From the NCBI GenBank assembly GCA_964242305.1, contig CAXTBB010000003.1, positions 1 to 64,000 on the forward strand: a stretch of DNA of 64,000 nucleotides, written 5' to 3'. Positions within the stretch are counted from its first letter, which is position 1; every line of letters starts with the position of its first letter. This DNA is from DATLGB01 sp964242305. GTDB lineage: Bacteria; Actinomycetota; Thermoleophilia; Solirubrobacterales; Solirubrobacteraceae. The notes under the pieces were generated by a model. It worked only from the letters and a program-made list of their open reading frames with translations. It had not been told where the DNA came from and did not search any database. The position numbers and the translations under genes were made by a program. Below, piece after piece: positions 15,365 to 23,680 of this stretch.

Positions 15365-16012
15365 CTAGCCCGTGTCCGTGGCGATGTCGGCGACGGTCCA
15401 CAGCGCCTCGGAGACGTGAATGGCGGGGACGCCGTCGACCTGGACGGAGAACAGGCGGGTGCGGATGGTGTCGCGGCCGACGGCGTGGGTGCGGGCGACG
15501 GCGCCGAACAGGACGGCGACGGCGACGGCGAGGTCGGCGACGACGAGCTGGCCGTGCGGGAGCCAGGGGCCGTGCTCGTCGCCGCGCCCGAGCGGCTCGT
15601 GCTCGGCGGCGCGGCGCAGCTCGAGCTCGCCCTGCAGCGTGTCGGCGTCCAGCGCCCAGGTGGGGACGCCCGTCTCGATCAGGCTGATGGTGAGCGCGTC
15701 GTTGAGCAGCGACGCGGAGCGGAAGCCGCCGTGCTTGAGGCGCTCGACGACGACCGCCTCGACGGGGACCCGGTCGACGTCGGGATCCAGGCCGATGTGG
15801 CGGTAGAAGACGCGGTAGGCGTGCGGGATCGGCTTGGAGCGCAGCGCCTTCCCCTGGGCGCCGGTGAAGCGGCTCGACATCGCCCGCATGCGCTGCTTGA
15901 GGGCGGCTGGGCTCGGCCCGTCACCGGCCGGCAGCTCGAGCGACCACAGCCGCAGCCCCGGCAGCTCGGCGGCGATCTCCGCCTCGACGAGGCACTCGAC
16001 CGGCTCGCTCAT
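15365..16012 (-). CDS. B3/B4 tRNA-binding-domain protein
   Basis: A 215-residue protein resembling the free-standing B3/4 domain of the phenylalanyl-tRNA synthetase beta chain. Typical blocks are AYRVFYRHIGLDPDVDRVPV, FRSASLLNDALTISLIETGV and a C-terminal pattern around GRDTIRTRLFSVQVDG. Stand-alone members are widespread and may edit or bind mischarged aminoacyl-tRNA or amino acids, but no catalytic residue is certain. ATG 16012 overlaps the stop of the thioredoxin-fold gene (ATGA), so it is the last gene of the long Mce/MMPL block, perhaps only by read-through. Confidence 0.7.
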   Translation of the reverse strand: MSEPVECLVEAEIAAELPGLRLWSLELPAGDGPSPAALKQRMRAMSSRFTGAQGKALRSKPIPHAYRVFYRHIGLDPDVDRVPVEAVVVERLKHGGFRSASLLNDALTISLIETGVPTWALDADTLQGELELRRAAEHEPLGRGDEHGPWLPHGQLVVADLAVAVAVLFGAVARTHAVGRDTIRTRLFSVQVDGVPAIHVSEALWTVADIATDTG

Positions 16013-16755
16013 CGCGGGACGCGCGTACGGATCTTGCGCAGCTTGGTGATGATCTCGTGCTCGCCGGCGAGCCCGAGCGTCGTCGCCTCCACGATGCCCC
16101 CCTTCCGGACGAAGGTGATCGTCGGGCAGATGGCGACCGCGAACGCGTTGGCGACGGCGCCGTCGTGGTCGTAGCCGACCGGCAGCGTCCAGCGGTGGCG
16201 CTTGATGATCGCGTTGAGCTTGGCGTGGTTGCCGCGGATCGCCACCGCCGCGAACTGCACGCCGGGGAAGCGCGGCTTCAACCGCTGCAGCGTGTCGACC
16301 TGGTCGATGCACTTCTGGCTCGGCGCGACCAGGAAAGCAATCACGCTGGGGCCGCGCTCGGCGAGCTGGCAGGAGTTGAGGACGTCCGGCCCGCGGATGT
16401 CGCACGCGAGCGGGTGCGTGCCGCGCTTGTGGACCAGGACCGAGGCGTCGCAGTCCTCGCCGCCGCACTTCGCGTCGGCGAGCGCGAGCGGGGCGGCGAA
16501 CGGCGGGACCTTCTGGCCGATGCCGACGCCCTTGGAACCGGGCGACTTGGTGGAGAGGGTGTTGACCGTCACGTAGACGAGCAGCAGGACGACCGCGATG
16601 CCGACGATCCAGGTGGCGTTGGAGGCGAGGCCCGCCGGGGCCCGCGGGGGGCCCGGCCGGGGGCCGGCGCGCTCCTCGGGGATCTCCTCCCGAGGTGCCT
16701 CCGGCTGCTCGTCGCCGGACGGCCGGGACCGGCCGAACGGACCCTGGTCGCTCAT
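16009..16755 (-). CDS. Membrane-anchored thioredoxin-fold protein lacking CxxC
   Basis: A 248-residue protein: a Pro/Glu/Arg-rich cytoplasmic N-terminus (1-45), one membrane segment (WIVGIAVVLLLVYVTVNTL, about 48-66) and an extracytoplasmic redoxin-like domain. Where TlpA-like proteins have WCxxC it has VAPSQKCIDQVDTLQ, a single Cys as in some peroxiredoxins. Other Cys (AKCGGEDCDAS, LACDIRG, LNSCQLA) lie earlier and could form disulfides. The domain end FAVAICPTITFVRKGGIVEA has the cis-Pro loop. It overlaps the MMPL gene by 4 bp, so it may support redox or folding of the transport complex. Confidence 0.65.
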   Translation of the reverse strand: MSDQGPFGRSRPSGDEQPEAPREEIPEERAGPRPGPPRAPAGLASNATWIVGIAVVLLLVYVTVNTLSTKSPGSKGVGIGQKVPPFAAPLALADAKCGGEDCDASVLVHKRGTHPLACDIRGPDVLNSCQLAERGPSVIAFLVAPSQKCIDQVDTLQRLKPRFPGVQFAAVAIRGNHAKLNAIIKRHRWTLPVGYDHDGAVANAFAVAICPTITFVRKGGIVEATTLGLAGEHEIITKLRKIRTRVPR

Positions 16756-19385
16756 ACGGGCACTGCCTCACGCGTGTCTGACGACGGCGCCGGGCGCGCG
16801 GCGCGGCGCTCGGCCAGGGCGAGCACGGCGGGCAGGACGGCGAGCACGCCGAGCAGCGACACGCTCAGGTCGACCACCGTCACCCGCCCGAAGTCGCGCA
16901 GCATCGTCACGTCGGAGAAGGCGAGCACGGCGAACCCGGCGATGGCGGTCACGCCCGAGGCGAGCACGGCGACCCCCGTGGACGCGTAGGTGCGCGCGAG
17001 CGCCTCGCCGAGCGCCAGCCCGGCGTCGCGCTCCTCGCGGTAGCGCGCCACCAGCAGCACCGCGAACTCCGTCGAGATCGCGATCACCAGCGCCCCCAGC
17101 GTGGCGCTCATCGGGTTCAGCGGCACGCCGAGCGCCCACAGCACCAGCGCCGACCAGCCCGTGGCCAGGGCGATCGGGACGAGCGGGATCCACGCGCGCG
17201 ACCAGCGCCGGTAGACCGCCAGCAGTGCGAGCCCCACGACGAGCAGGCCGGCCACCAGCGAGCCGAGCCGGCGCGGCGGGTCGGTGAGCTTGGCGTTGGC
17301 CTCCGCCGCCAGCACGGGCAGGCCGGCCAGCTGCGCCGTCACCCCGGCCGGCGGATGCAGCTCGGAGCGCATCACGTCCAGCGCGTCCTGCTGCTGGTCC
17401 AGCGGCAGCAGCTTGATGCCGAAGGACATGATCGCCGCGGTGCGGTCGGGCGTGATGACGGCCGAGGAGAAGTAGGCGGGGACGGCGTCCAGCAGCGCGC
17501 GCACCCGGGTGCGGTCGGCGGCGGCCTCGGGCGTGCGGAACAGATCGGTCAGCGACACCGCGGGGCAGATCGCCGCCTCCCCGCAGCCGTTCGCGGACGA
17601 GTACTTGAAGCGCGTCTTGATGCGCTGCTGGTAGGCGCGCATCCAGGTCACGATCTTCGGGTCGGTCAGGTCCTTGGCCCGGACCAGCACGTCCACCTCC
17701 CCGGCGATGTTGGTCTCGTCCTGCAGGGTGAGCACGTCGCGGACCGCGGGCAGGTCGCGCGGGACCAGCTGGGTGAGATCGGAGACGACCTCCGTCCGCG
17801 AGTCGACCACCCAGCCGCCGATCGCCAGCAGCGAGCCGACCGCCAGCACCAGCACCGGGCGGCGCAGCGACACGCCCGTCACGCGCCGGCCGACGCGGCC
17901 CCCGGCCCGGCCCAGCGCCGCCGCCGGCCGCGCCAGCGGACCGGTGAGGACCGCCAGCAGGTCAGCGGCGCCGCGCACGGACGCCGACACCCGCCCGGGG
18001 TCGGCACGGGCCGCGTTGCGCGACAGGGCGGCCAGCGCCGCGGTCCCCGCCGTCAGCGCGAAGAGGAAGGACAGGACGACGCCGCCCATGAGCACGAGCC
18101 CGAAGCCGCGCACCATCGGCACCGGCGACAGCAGCAGCACCGCGAACCCGGCCACCGTGGCCAGCACGGCCGTGGCGATCGTCGGCAGCGCCAGCCGCAG
18201 CGCGCGCGTGACGCCCTCCTCCTCGAGGCGCGCCTGGTACTGGATCGCGTAGTCGACCCCCAGGCCGAGCAGCACCGGCAGCACGGCGATGGAGGCGAGC
18301 GTGAGCCGCGCGCCCAGCAGCGCCATCAGGCCGAAGACCGTCCCCGCCGCCCCGAGCGCCACCGCCAGCGGCAGCATCCGGAAGCGGCGCCGGAAGACGA
18401 GCGGCAGCACGAACGCCATCATCAGCAGGCCGCCCACGAGCAGGCCGATCAGCGAGGAGGACAGCGACTCGGTGACGTCGTTGACGACCACGGGCGCGCC
18501 CGAGACCAGGTAGGACGCGCCGCCGGTCAGCTNNNNNNNNNNGGTCAGCTTCCAGCGCCGCATCGCCACCGCCTTGCGGATGAGCGCGATCGCCCGGCTG
18601 CGCTCGGCGTCGCTCAGATCGGGCTTCATGCGCACCTGGATCAGCGCGGAGTGGTTGTTCGGGAACAGGTAGGCGAAGCGCGCCTTGGGGGCGTAGGCGC
18701 CGCGCGTGGCGTCGAAGACCAGCGAGTAGACGAACTGCGGGTTCGAGATCGACGGCGTGGCCGCGCTGGTCGACAGCCCGTAGCGGGTGGCGATCTGCAG
18801 CAGGGAGCCGTAGAACTGGTTCTGCACCTGCTCGGCGGCTGCCTGTCCGACCTTCTCGGCCTGTGCGGTGCTGGCCCCGGCCTTCTTCGCCTTCTGCGCC
18901 GCCGCCTGACCCGCCGCCTGGGCCTGGGCCTGGGCCGCCTTCGAGCGCGCCTGCAGCTGGGTGGCGATCTCGTTGACCGCCGAGTTGATGAACGTCCCCG
19001 GGCCGTAGACGACCTGCACCGGCTTGAGCGCGGCCAGCTTCGCGCACGGCCCGTTCGGCCCGCCCGGCGCCTTGACGTCGGCGGGCGTGTTGCCGCCCAG
19101 GCAGCCCTCGAGGCCGACGAGCCGGCCCAGGTTGGCGGTCAGGACCAGGTTCTTGAGGTCCCCGCGGACCAGCACCGCCACCGGGTCGTCCCCGAAGCGC
19201 TCGTGCAGCGTGTCCGTCGCCTTGAACGACGCGTCCGAGCGTCCGACCAGGGTGTCCGTGGCCGCCGACGGCTGCAGCGTCAGCGCCAGCAGCCCGCCCG
19301 CGACGGCCACCAGCGCCGCCACGACCAGTACGCGACCCGGCCGCCGCGCCGCCGCCCGCACGACCCGCTCCAACCACCGCGTCAT
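16752..19385 (-). CDS. MMPL/RND-family transporter (interrupted by a 10-N assembly gap)
   Basis: An 877-codon frame including four unknown residues at about 282-285. The protein has the duplicated RND plan: a TM helix at about 19-37, a first large external loop rich in Ala/Gln (ARSKAAQAQAQAAGQAAAQK), six helices from about 300, a second loop after RRPVLVLAVGSLLAIGG, and a last helix bundle with SATLGALVIAISTEF. MMPL proteins export or move lipids in mycobacteria. It begins 4 bp after the last Mce gene and its stop overlaps the next start, so it belongs to the Mce operon. Removing the gap and one copy of the flanking 8-mer gives an uninterrupted 871-residue protein. Confidence 0.85.
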   Translation of the reverse strand: MTRWLERVVRAAARRPGRVLVVAALVAVAGGLLALTLQPSAATDTLVGRSDASFKATDTLHERFGDDPVAVLVRGDLKNLVLTANLGRLVGLEGCLGGNTPADVKAPGGPNGPCAKLAALKPVQVVYGPGTFINSAVNEIATQLQARSKAAQAQAQAAGQAAAQKAKKAGASTAQAEKVGQAAAEQVQNQFYGSLLQIATRYGLSTSAATPSISNPQFVYSLVFDATRGAYAPKARFAYLFPNNHSALIQVRMKPDLSDAERSRAIALIRKAVAMRRWKLTXXXXLTGGASYLVSGAPVVVNDVTESLSSSLIGLLVGGLLMMAFVLPLVFRRRFRMLPLAVALGAAGTVFGLMALLGARLTLASIAVLPVLLGLGVDYAIQYQARLEEEGVTRALRLALPTIATAVLATVAGFAVLLLSPVPMVRGFGLVLMGGVVLSFLFALTAGTAALAALSRNAARADPGRVSASVRGAADLLAVLTGPLARPAAALGRAGGRVGRRVTGVSLRRPVLVLAVGSLLAIGGWVVDSRTEVVSDLTQLVPRDLPAVRDVLTLQDETNIAGEVDVLVRAKDLTDPKIVTWMRAYQQRIKTRFKYSSANGCGEAAICPAVSLTDLFRTPEAAADRTRVRALLDAVPAYFSSAVITPDRTAAIMSFGIKLLPLDQQQDALDVMRSELHPPAGVTAQLAGLPVLAAEANAKLTDPPRRLGSLVAGLLVVGLALLAVYRRWSRAWIPLVPIALATGWSALVLWALGVPLNPMSATLGALVIAISTEFAVLLVARYREERDAGLALGEALARTYASTGVAVLASGVTAIAGFAVLAFSDVTMLRDFGRVTVVDLSVSLLGVLAVLPAVLALAERRAARPAPSSDTREAVPV
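18533..18542. other. Assembly gap (10 N) flanked by identical 8-mers
   Basis: Ten N lie inside the MMPL gene. The 8 bases on each side are identical (GGTCAGCT at 18525-18532 and 18543-18550). This is what is left when two contigs that truly overlap are joined with a fixed-size gap. Merging the two copies keeps the reading frame (KLTGG). Confidence 0.9.
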
Positions 19386-19389
19386 CGGG

Positions 19390-20889
19390 CTACTTGTCGC
19401 GCGCTTCGACCCGCGGGTACTGGCCGGTCCGACCCTGGAAGGTGAACTTCTCCTGCAGGTTGCACGACGGCGCCGGCGTCTGCCCGGCCGACGTCACCGG
19501 CAGCGCGAACGTGTTCAGGTTGTTCAGCAGGCTCGTCGGGAACAGGGTCTCCAGCACCGGCGTGACCTCCTGGGAGATGACGGGCGCGCCACGGCCGCAC
19601 TGGCGATTCTCGAACACGGGGACGTTGCCGCCCGGCAGCTTGTCGAACAGCCGCGGGAGCGCGTACGCGTTGGGCCGGTTGGAGCCGATGCGGCGCGGAT
19701 AGGCGGCCAGCACCTCGGGGTTGAGCGGGTTGGTCGTGCGCAGGTAGTGGACTCGCTTGTCGCCGACGGCGGTGGTCGCCTGCGTGGCGGCCACGACGTT
19801 GGCGAAGAACGAGGTCAGCTCCTGCTTGTAGGGCGCGATGAAGCGCAGGATCGGGATCAGCTCGTTGGCGAACGGATGGAACGCCTGCAGCAGCGGCTTG
19901 GTGTCGTCGAGCAGCTTGGACGCGGCCGGGAACCCGGTCTTGGACGCCGTGATGAGCCGGTCGGTGTCCTTGAAGAACGCCTTCAGGTCGGGCGCGACCG
20001 CCTTGAGGTCGAGCAGCGTCGGCGACAGCTCGCGCGCGGCCGGGCGCAGCTGGTTGACGAGCGGGTCGGTGTTGCGCGCGAAGCGATCGAGGTCGGCCAG
20101 CGTGGTCCGCGCCTCGCGCTGGAAGGTGGGCAGCACCTGGAAGATCTGCTCGAGGTCGTCGGCCCGGCGCGACGTCGTCTTGAAGACGGTGTCCGACGCG
20201 TTGACGAGCGACCGCAGCTGCCCCCTGCGCTTGCTGAGCGCGTCGAACACCACGCCCGTGTTGGAGACCAGGGCCTGCACCGCCGGCTGCTGGCGACGCA
20301 GGATCCCGACGAGGTCCGACGCCTCGTCAGCGAACGGGCCGAGGTTGCCCAGCGCGGCGTTGATGTCCGCGCCGCGGCCGTCGAGCGCCATCCCCTGGGT
20401 CTGCATCCAGGTCTTGAACGCCTTGCGCGTGGAGGGGTCGAACAGGCGGAAGACCTCGTCGAGCTGGACGGCCTGCGAGATCGACCCGTCCGGGATCGCC
20501 CCGTTCTCGGGGATGGTCTGCTTGGCGCTGCCCGGCGTCAGCTCCACGTAGGTCTCCCCCAGCAGCGTCTTCTGGCGCAGGATCGCCTTGACGTCGCGGC
20601 GCAGCGGCGCGTACTTGGCGTCGATCTGCATGATCACCTTCGACAGGCCGGTCTTGCGGTCGGGCTCGATCGACTTGACCTTGCCGATCGGGACGCCGGA
20701 GACGCGGACGTCGGCCTCCGTGGCGAGCGTCGTCGCCTCGCCGAACTGCGCGGTGACGCGGTAGCCCTTGGGCTTGAGCGGGATCGGGCCGCCGAAGGAC
20801 AGCCACAGGAACAGCAGCAGCCCGAAGCACGACAGCGCGAACGCCACCATGACCGCCACCTGCCCGGGCTTCATGCCGCCGGTTCTCAC
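19390..20889 (-). CDS. Mce-family (MlaD-domain) protein, sixth in the operon
   Basis: A 499-residue Mce protein: a membrane anchor (VAVMVAFALSCFGLLLFLWL, about 11-30), an MCE/MlaD domain (TAQFGEATTLATEADVRVSG then VPIGKVKSIEPD), a long helical region that forms the tunnel (about 150-380), and a C-terminal tail with two Cys (ENRQCGRG, PSCNLQEK). It should be part of a hexameric extracytoplasmic tube carrying lipids. GTG 20889 overlaps the preceding stop as GTGA, the junction seen twice more in this operon; ATG 20874 is the alternative. Confidence 0.88.
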   Translation of the reverse strand: MRTGGMKPGQVAVMVAFALSCFGLLLFLWLSFGGPIPLKPKGYRVTAQFGEATTLATEADVRVSGVPIGKVKSIEPDRKTGLSKVIMQIDAKYAPLRRDVKAILRQKTLLGETYVELTPGSAKQTIPENGAIPDGSISQAVQLDEVFRLFDPSTRKAFKTWMQTQGMALDGRGADINAALGNLGPFADEASDLVGILRRQQPAVQALVSNTGVVFDALSKRRGQLRSLVNASDTVFKTTSRRADDLEQIFQVLPTFQREARTTLADLDRFARNTDPLVNQLRPAARELSPTLLDLKAVAPDLKAFFKDTDRLITASKTGFPAASKLLDDTKPLLQAFHPFANELIPILRFIAPYKQELTSFFANVVAATQATTAVGDKRVHYLRTTNPLNPEVLAAYPRRIGSNRPNAYALPRLFDKLPGGNVPVFENRQCGRGAPVISQEVTPVLETLFPTSLLNNLNTFALPVTSAGQTPAPSCNLQEKFTFQGRTGQYPRVEARDK

Positions 20890-22241
20890 CGAGTGCCCGC
20901 CCGGGTGGTGGACGTGCCCGTCTGGCCCTGCGCCTGCGAGCAGACGTTGGAGGACCGCGGCAGGTTGGTCAGGCCGATGGTGGTGCCCAGCGCCTGGTTG
21001 ACGGAGGCGACCTGGTCGAGCAGCGCCAGCGCGTCGCAGCCGAGGACGACGAGGCCGCGGCGGATCGGGCCGTGGGCGTCCTGGATGTTGAAGACGTTCG
21101 CGCCCAGGTGGTTGGCCCAGGCCAGCCAGAACAGGTAGCCCTCCTCCGCGCCGTCCGGGTTGTAGGCGAGCACGTCGACGAGCTTGTTGACGAACACCAG
21201 CGAGGTGAAGAGGTCCGGTGTCGCCTTCGACAGCGAGCGGATCGTCGGGCGCAGTTCGGTGACCACCGGCCGCGACGCGCGCACGAGCGGGCGCACCGAG
21301 TCGCGGATGACCGGTGTCGTCTTGCGGAAGAACGGCCGCAGCGCGCGCTGCGTCGGCCCCAGCGCCCGCGCGCCCGGCTCCAGGGCCTGGAGCGCCGGTC
21401 CGAGCTGGTCGGCCAGCCGCCCGGTCTTGCCGAGGCCGGACTTGGTCGCCTCCAGCGCCGCCGGCAGGTTGCGGATGGTCCCGCGGATCCCCGCCTCCTG
21501 CTGGGCGAGCACGCGCAGCACCGCGCCGTTGGTGTCCACGAAGCGCGCCAGCTCGTCGTCCTTGTCGCCCAGCTCGTCGGCGACCAGGGAGAAGTTGTGG
21601 ATGACGCGCTTGATGTTCTCGCGGCGGGTGGCCAGCGCGCCGTTGATGCGCTCGAGCGCCTGCGCCGTCGGCTTGAAGGTCCGGAACGTGTCGCCGAGAT
21701 CCTTGCCCCGCCCCTTCAGGCCCTGGCCGGCGTTGGTGACCAGCGAGATGAGATAGGAGCGCGTGTCGTCGTCGAGGGCGCTCAGGAACTCGTCGAGGTT
21801 GACGTCGGGCTGCGTCTGGCCGACCGGGATCGTCCCGTGCTCCTTGAGGGCGCCGGACGACTTTTCGCCCGGGTTGAGCTCGACCGTCATGTCCTTCAGG
21901 CCGGTCTTCGGGCGCAGCAGCATCGTCGCGTCGCGGTAGACGTGGACGTCCTTGTCGTCGAGGCGCAGCCCGAGGACCGCCTGGCCGTTCACGAGCGTCA
22001 CGCGCGCGATCTCGCCGACCTTGACGCCGGCCACGTTGACCGTCTGCCCCTGGCCCGGCGTGACCGCCTGGCCGGTCTGGAAGACGCCGTTGAACTCGTA
22101 GAAGTCCTTGCCCAGCACCGGGACCCACGCCGGGAGCGTGAAGCGCTGGTTGGTGAGGATGTAGGACGACACGCCCACGGCCAGCACGAGCAGGACGATG
22201 ATCGCGGCGAAGTCGACGAGGTGCTTGCGGATCGCGGTCAT
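20886..22241 (-). CDS. Mce-family (MlaD-domain) protein, fifth in the operon
   Basis: A 451-residue Mce protein with anchor (FAAIIVLLVLAVGVSSYIL, 11-29), MCE domain (FNGVFQTGQAVTPGQGQTVN, VAGVKVGEIARVTL) and a long helical segment with repeated heptad-like spacing (about 150-350). No lipobox is present, although in mycobacterial operons the fifth protein (MceE) is a lipoprotein. ATG 22241 overlaps the preceding stop (ATGA). Confidence 0.88.
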   Translation of the reverse strand: MTAIRKHLVDFAAIIVLLVLAVGVSSYILTNQRFTLPAWVPVLGKDFYEFNGVFQTGQAVTPGQGQTVNVAGVKVGEIARVTLVNGQAVLGLRLDDKDVHVYRDATMLLRPKTGLKDMTVELNPGEKSSGALKEHGTIPVGQTQPDVNLDEFLSALDDDTRSYLISLVTNAGQGLKGRGKDLGDTFRTFKPTAQALERINGALATRRENIKRVIHNFSLVADELGDKDDELARFVDTNGAVLRVLAQQEAGIRGTIRNLPAALEATKSGLGKTGRLADQLGPALQALEPGARALGPTQRALRPFFRKTTPVIRDSVRPLVRASRPVVTELRPTIRSLSKATPDLFTSLVFVNKLVDVLAYNPDGAEEGYLFWLAWANHLGANVFNIQDAHGPIRRGLVVLGCDALALLDQVASVNQALGTTIGLTNLPRSSNVCSQAQGQTGTSTTRAGTR

Positions 22242-23680
22242 GGCAGCGGCGGGATCGAGGGGACAGGGAGGACGGACGCAGGGGTGGGCGTGGGGGTCAC
22301 AGCGGGCGTGCCGAAGGAGCCCTTGCGCGACTCGGGGCCGTTGACGTCGGGGACCTTGGACTGGTAGCAGGGGACGGTGTCGCGGTAGGGCGGCTTGGCC
22401 CCGGGCGTCGCGGGCTGCGTGCCGGTGCCGGGGAAGACCTGGCCGAAGACGGGCGACGGCGACACGTTGCCGAGCGCGACGGACTGCGCGCCGCCGCCGG
22501 GCTGGAAGCGCACGTAGCCGCCGTTGCCGTCCATGTTCTGCCCCTCCCCGGCGAGGCCGACCAGCGTGTAGGCGAACTCGCGGTAGTTCGGCTGGCCGTT
22601 CTTGAACTGGTCGTCGACGACGATGTCGCCCGCCGGCAGGATCGTCTTGGTCACGCACTTGGCCAGCAGATCGCCCTGCGGGAACAGCTTCAGCGAGGTG
22701 TCCACGAAGCGCGCCGTGTCGCGCGAGGTCGGCGACAGGTCCTGGGCGAGCCCGCGCAGCTCGGCCTGGGAGACCAGCTTGCGCGTCTCCGCGATCCACG
22801 GGAAGCCGGCCTTCAGCGTCGCCGCCGTCTCCCTGACGCCGGGCAGGATCGCCCGGGCGAAGGCGCGCGTCGGCGGCAGCGCGTTGTTGATCTTGGTCAG
22901 CGAGGCGTTGGTGACGTCGAGCGTCGGCCCCAGCTCGCGGATGGAGGTCCGCAGGTTGTCCTTCTCGGCGGCGAACGCGCCCAAGGTGGTCGAGAAGTCG
23001 GTGACCAGGTCCTGGATCGCCTCCTCGCGGCGGCCGAGGCCCTCCGTCGCCCGCGAGAGCCCGCTGATGAGCCGCGACAGGTCCTGGTCGGGCTGGCTGC
23101 CCAGGAACGCCTCGTTGACGATGGAGGTGTCGCGCTCGGAGGGGGCGATGTACCTGTACGCGCGGTTGAGGGAGGGCGCGCCGCGCTGGAGGCCGGTGCC
23201 GAGCTCCTTGAGGATCGTGCGCAGGTCCTCGCGGGTCGGGTCCTGCAGGGCGGTCAGCACCTGGTCGAGCTGGACGGGCGTCGCCGTGTTGGTGACCTTG
23301 ATGGTGTCGCCGTCGCCGAACGTCGGCGCGCTCGGCGTCCCCGGCGTGAGGTCGACGAAGAAGTTGCCCTCCAGGAAGATGCGCGGCCGGATCTTCGCGG
23401 TGGCGTCGGTGTGGATCGGCAGCCCCTTCTTGAGGATCTCCATCTTCACGTTGGCGGCGTCCGTCCCGGGCGAGGCCGTGACCGACTTGACCTTGCCGAC
23501 GTTGACGCCCGCGATGCGCACGGGCGAGCCCGGGCGGATCGAGTTCGCCGACTCGAAGGTGGCGTTGAGCTGGAAGGGCGTCGTGAAGGGGATGTTCTTG
23601 GTGAAGCCGAGGTAGGTGCCGACCAGGATGATCAGCAGCGCGACCGCGCCCCAGCGGAAGTGGTTGGGCGGGCGGTGCAT
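22238..23680 (-). CDS. Mce-family (MlaD-domain) protein, fourth in the operon
   Basis: A 480-residue Mce protein. Anchor at 11-25 (GAVALLIILVGTYLG), MCE domain starting LNATFESANSIRPGSPVRIA, helical region to about 350, then a tail with CVTKTI and PCYQSK Cys and a low-complexity Thr/Pro end (PAVTPTPTPASVLPVPSIPP) that may cross the cell wall. ATG 23680 overlaps the preceding stop by 1 base (TGATG). It would be one of the six chains of the lipid-transfer tube. Confidence 0.88.
   Translation of the reverse strand: MHRPPNHFRWGAVALLIILVGTYLGFTKNIPFTTPFQLNATFESANSIRPGSPVRIAGVNVGKVKSVTASPGTDAANVKMEILKKGLPIHTDATAKIRPRIFLEGNFFVDLTPGTPSAPTFGDGDTIKVTNTATPVQLDQVLTALQDPTREDLRTILKELGTGLQRGAPSLNRAYRYIAPSERDTSIVNEAFLGSQPDQDLSRLISGLSRATEGLGRREEAIQDLVTDFSTTLGAFAAEKDNLRTSIRELGPTLDVTNASLTKINNALPPTRAFARAILPGVRETAATLKAGFPWIAETRKLVSQAELRGLAQDLSPTSRDTARFVDTSLKLFPQGDLLAKCVTKTILPAGDIVVDDQFKNGQPNYREFAYTLVGLAGEGQNMDGNGGYVRFQPGGGAQSVALGNVSPSPVFGQVFPGTGTQPATPGAKPPYRDTVPCYQSKVPDVNGPESRKGSFGTPAVTPTPTPASVLPVPSIPPLP

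Noticed and set aside
17355..19445. A 696-codon plus-strand frame across the MMPL gene and N gap
   Set aside because: Antisense to the MMPL gene, rich in Arg/Gln/His with no domain; it crosses the gap only because the N run is treated as open.
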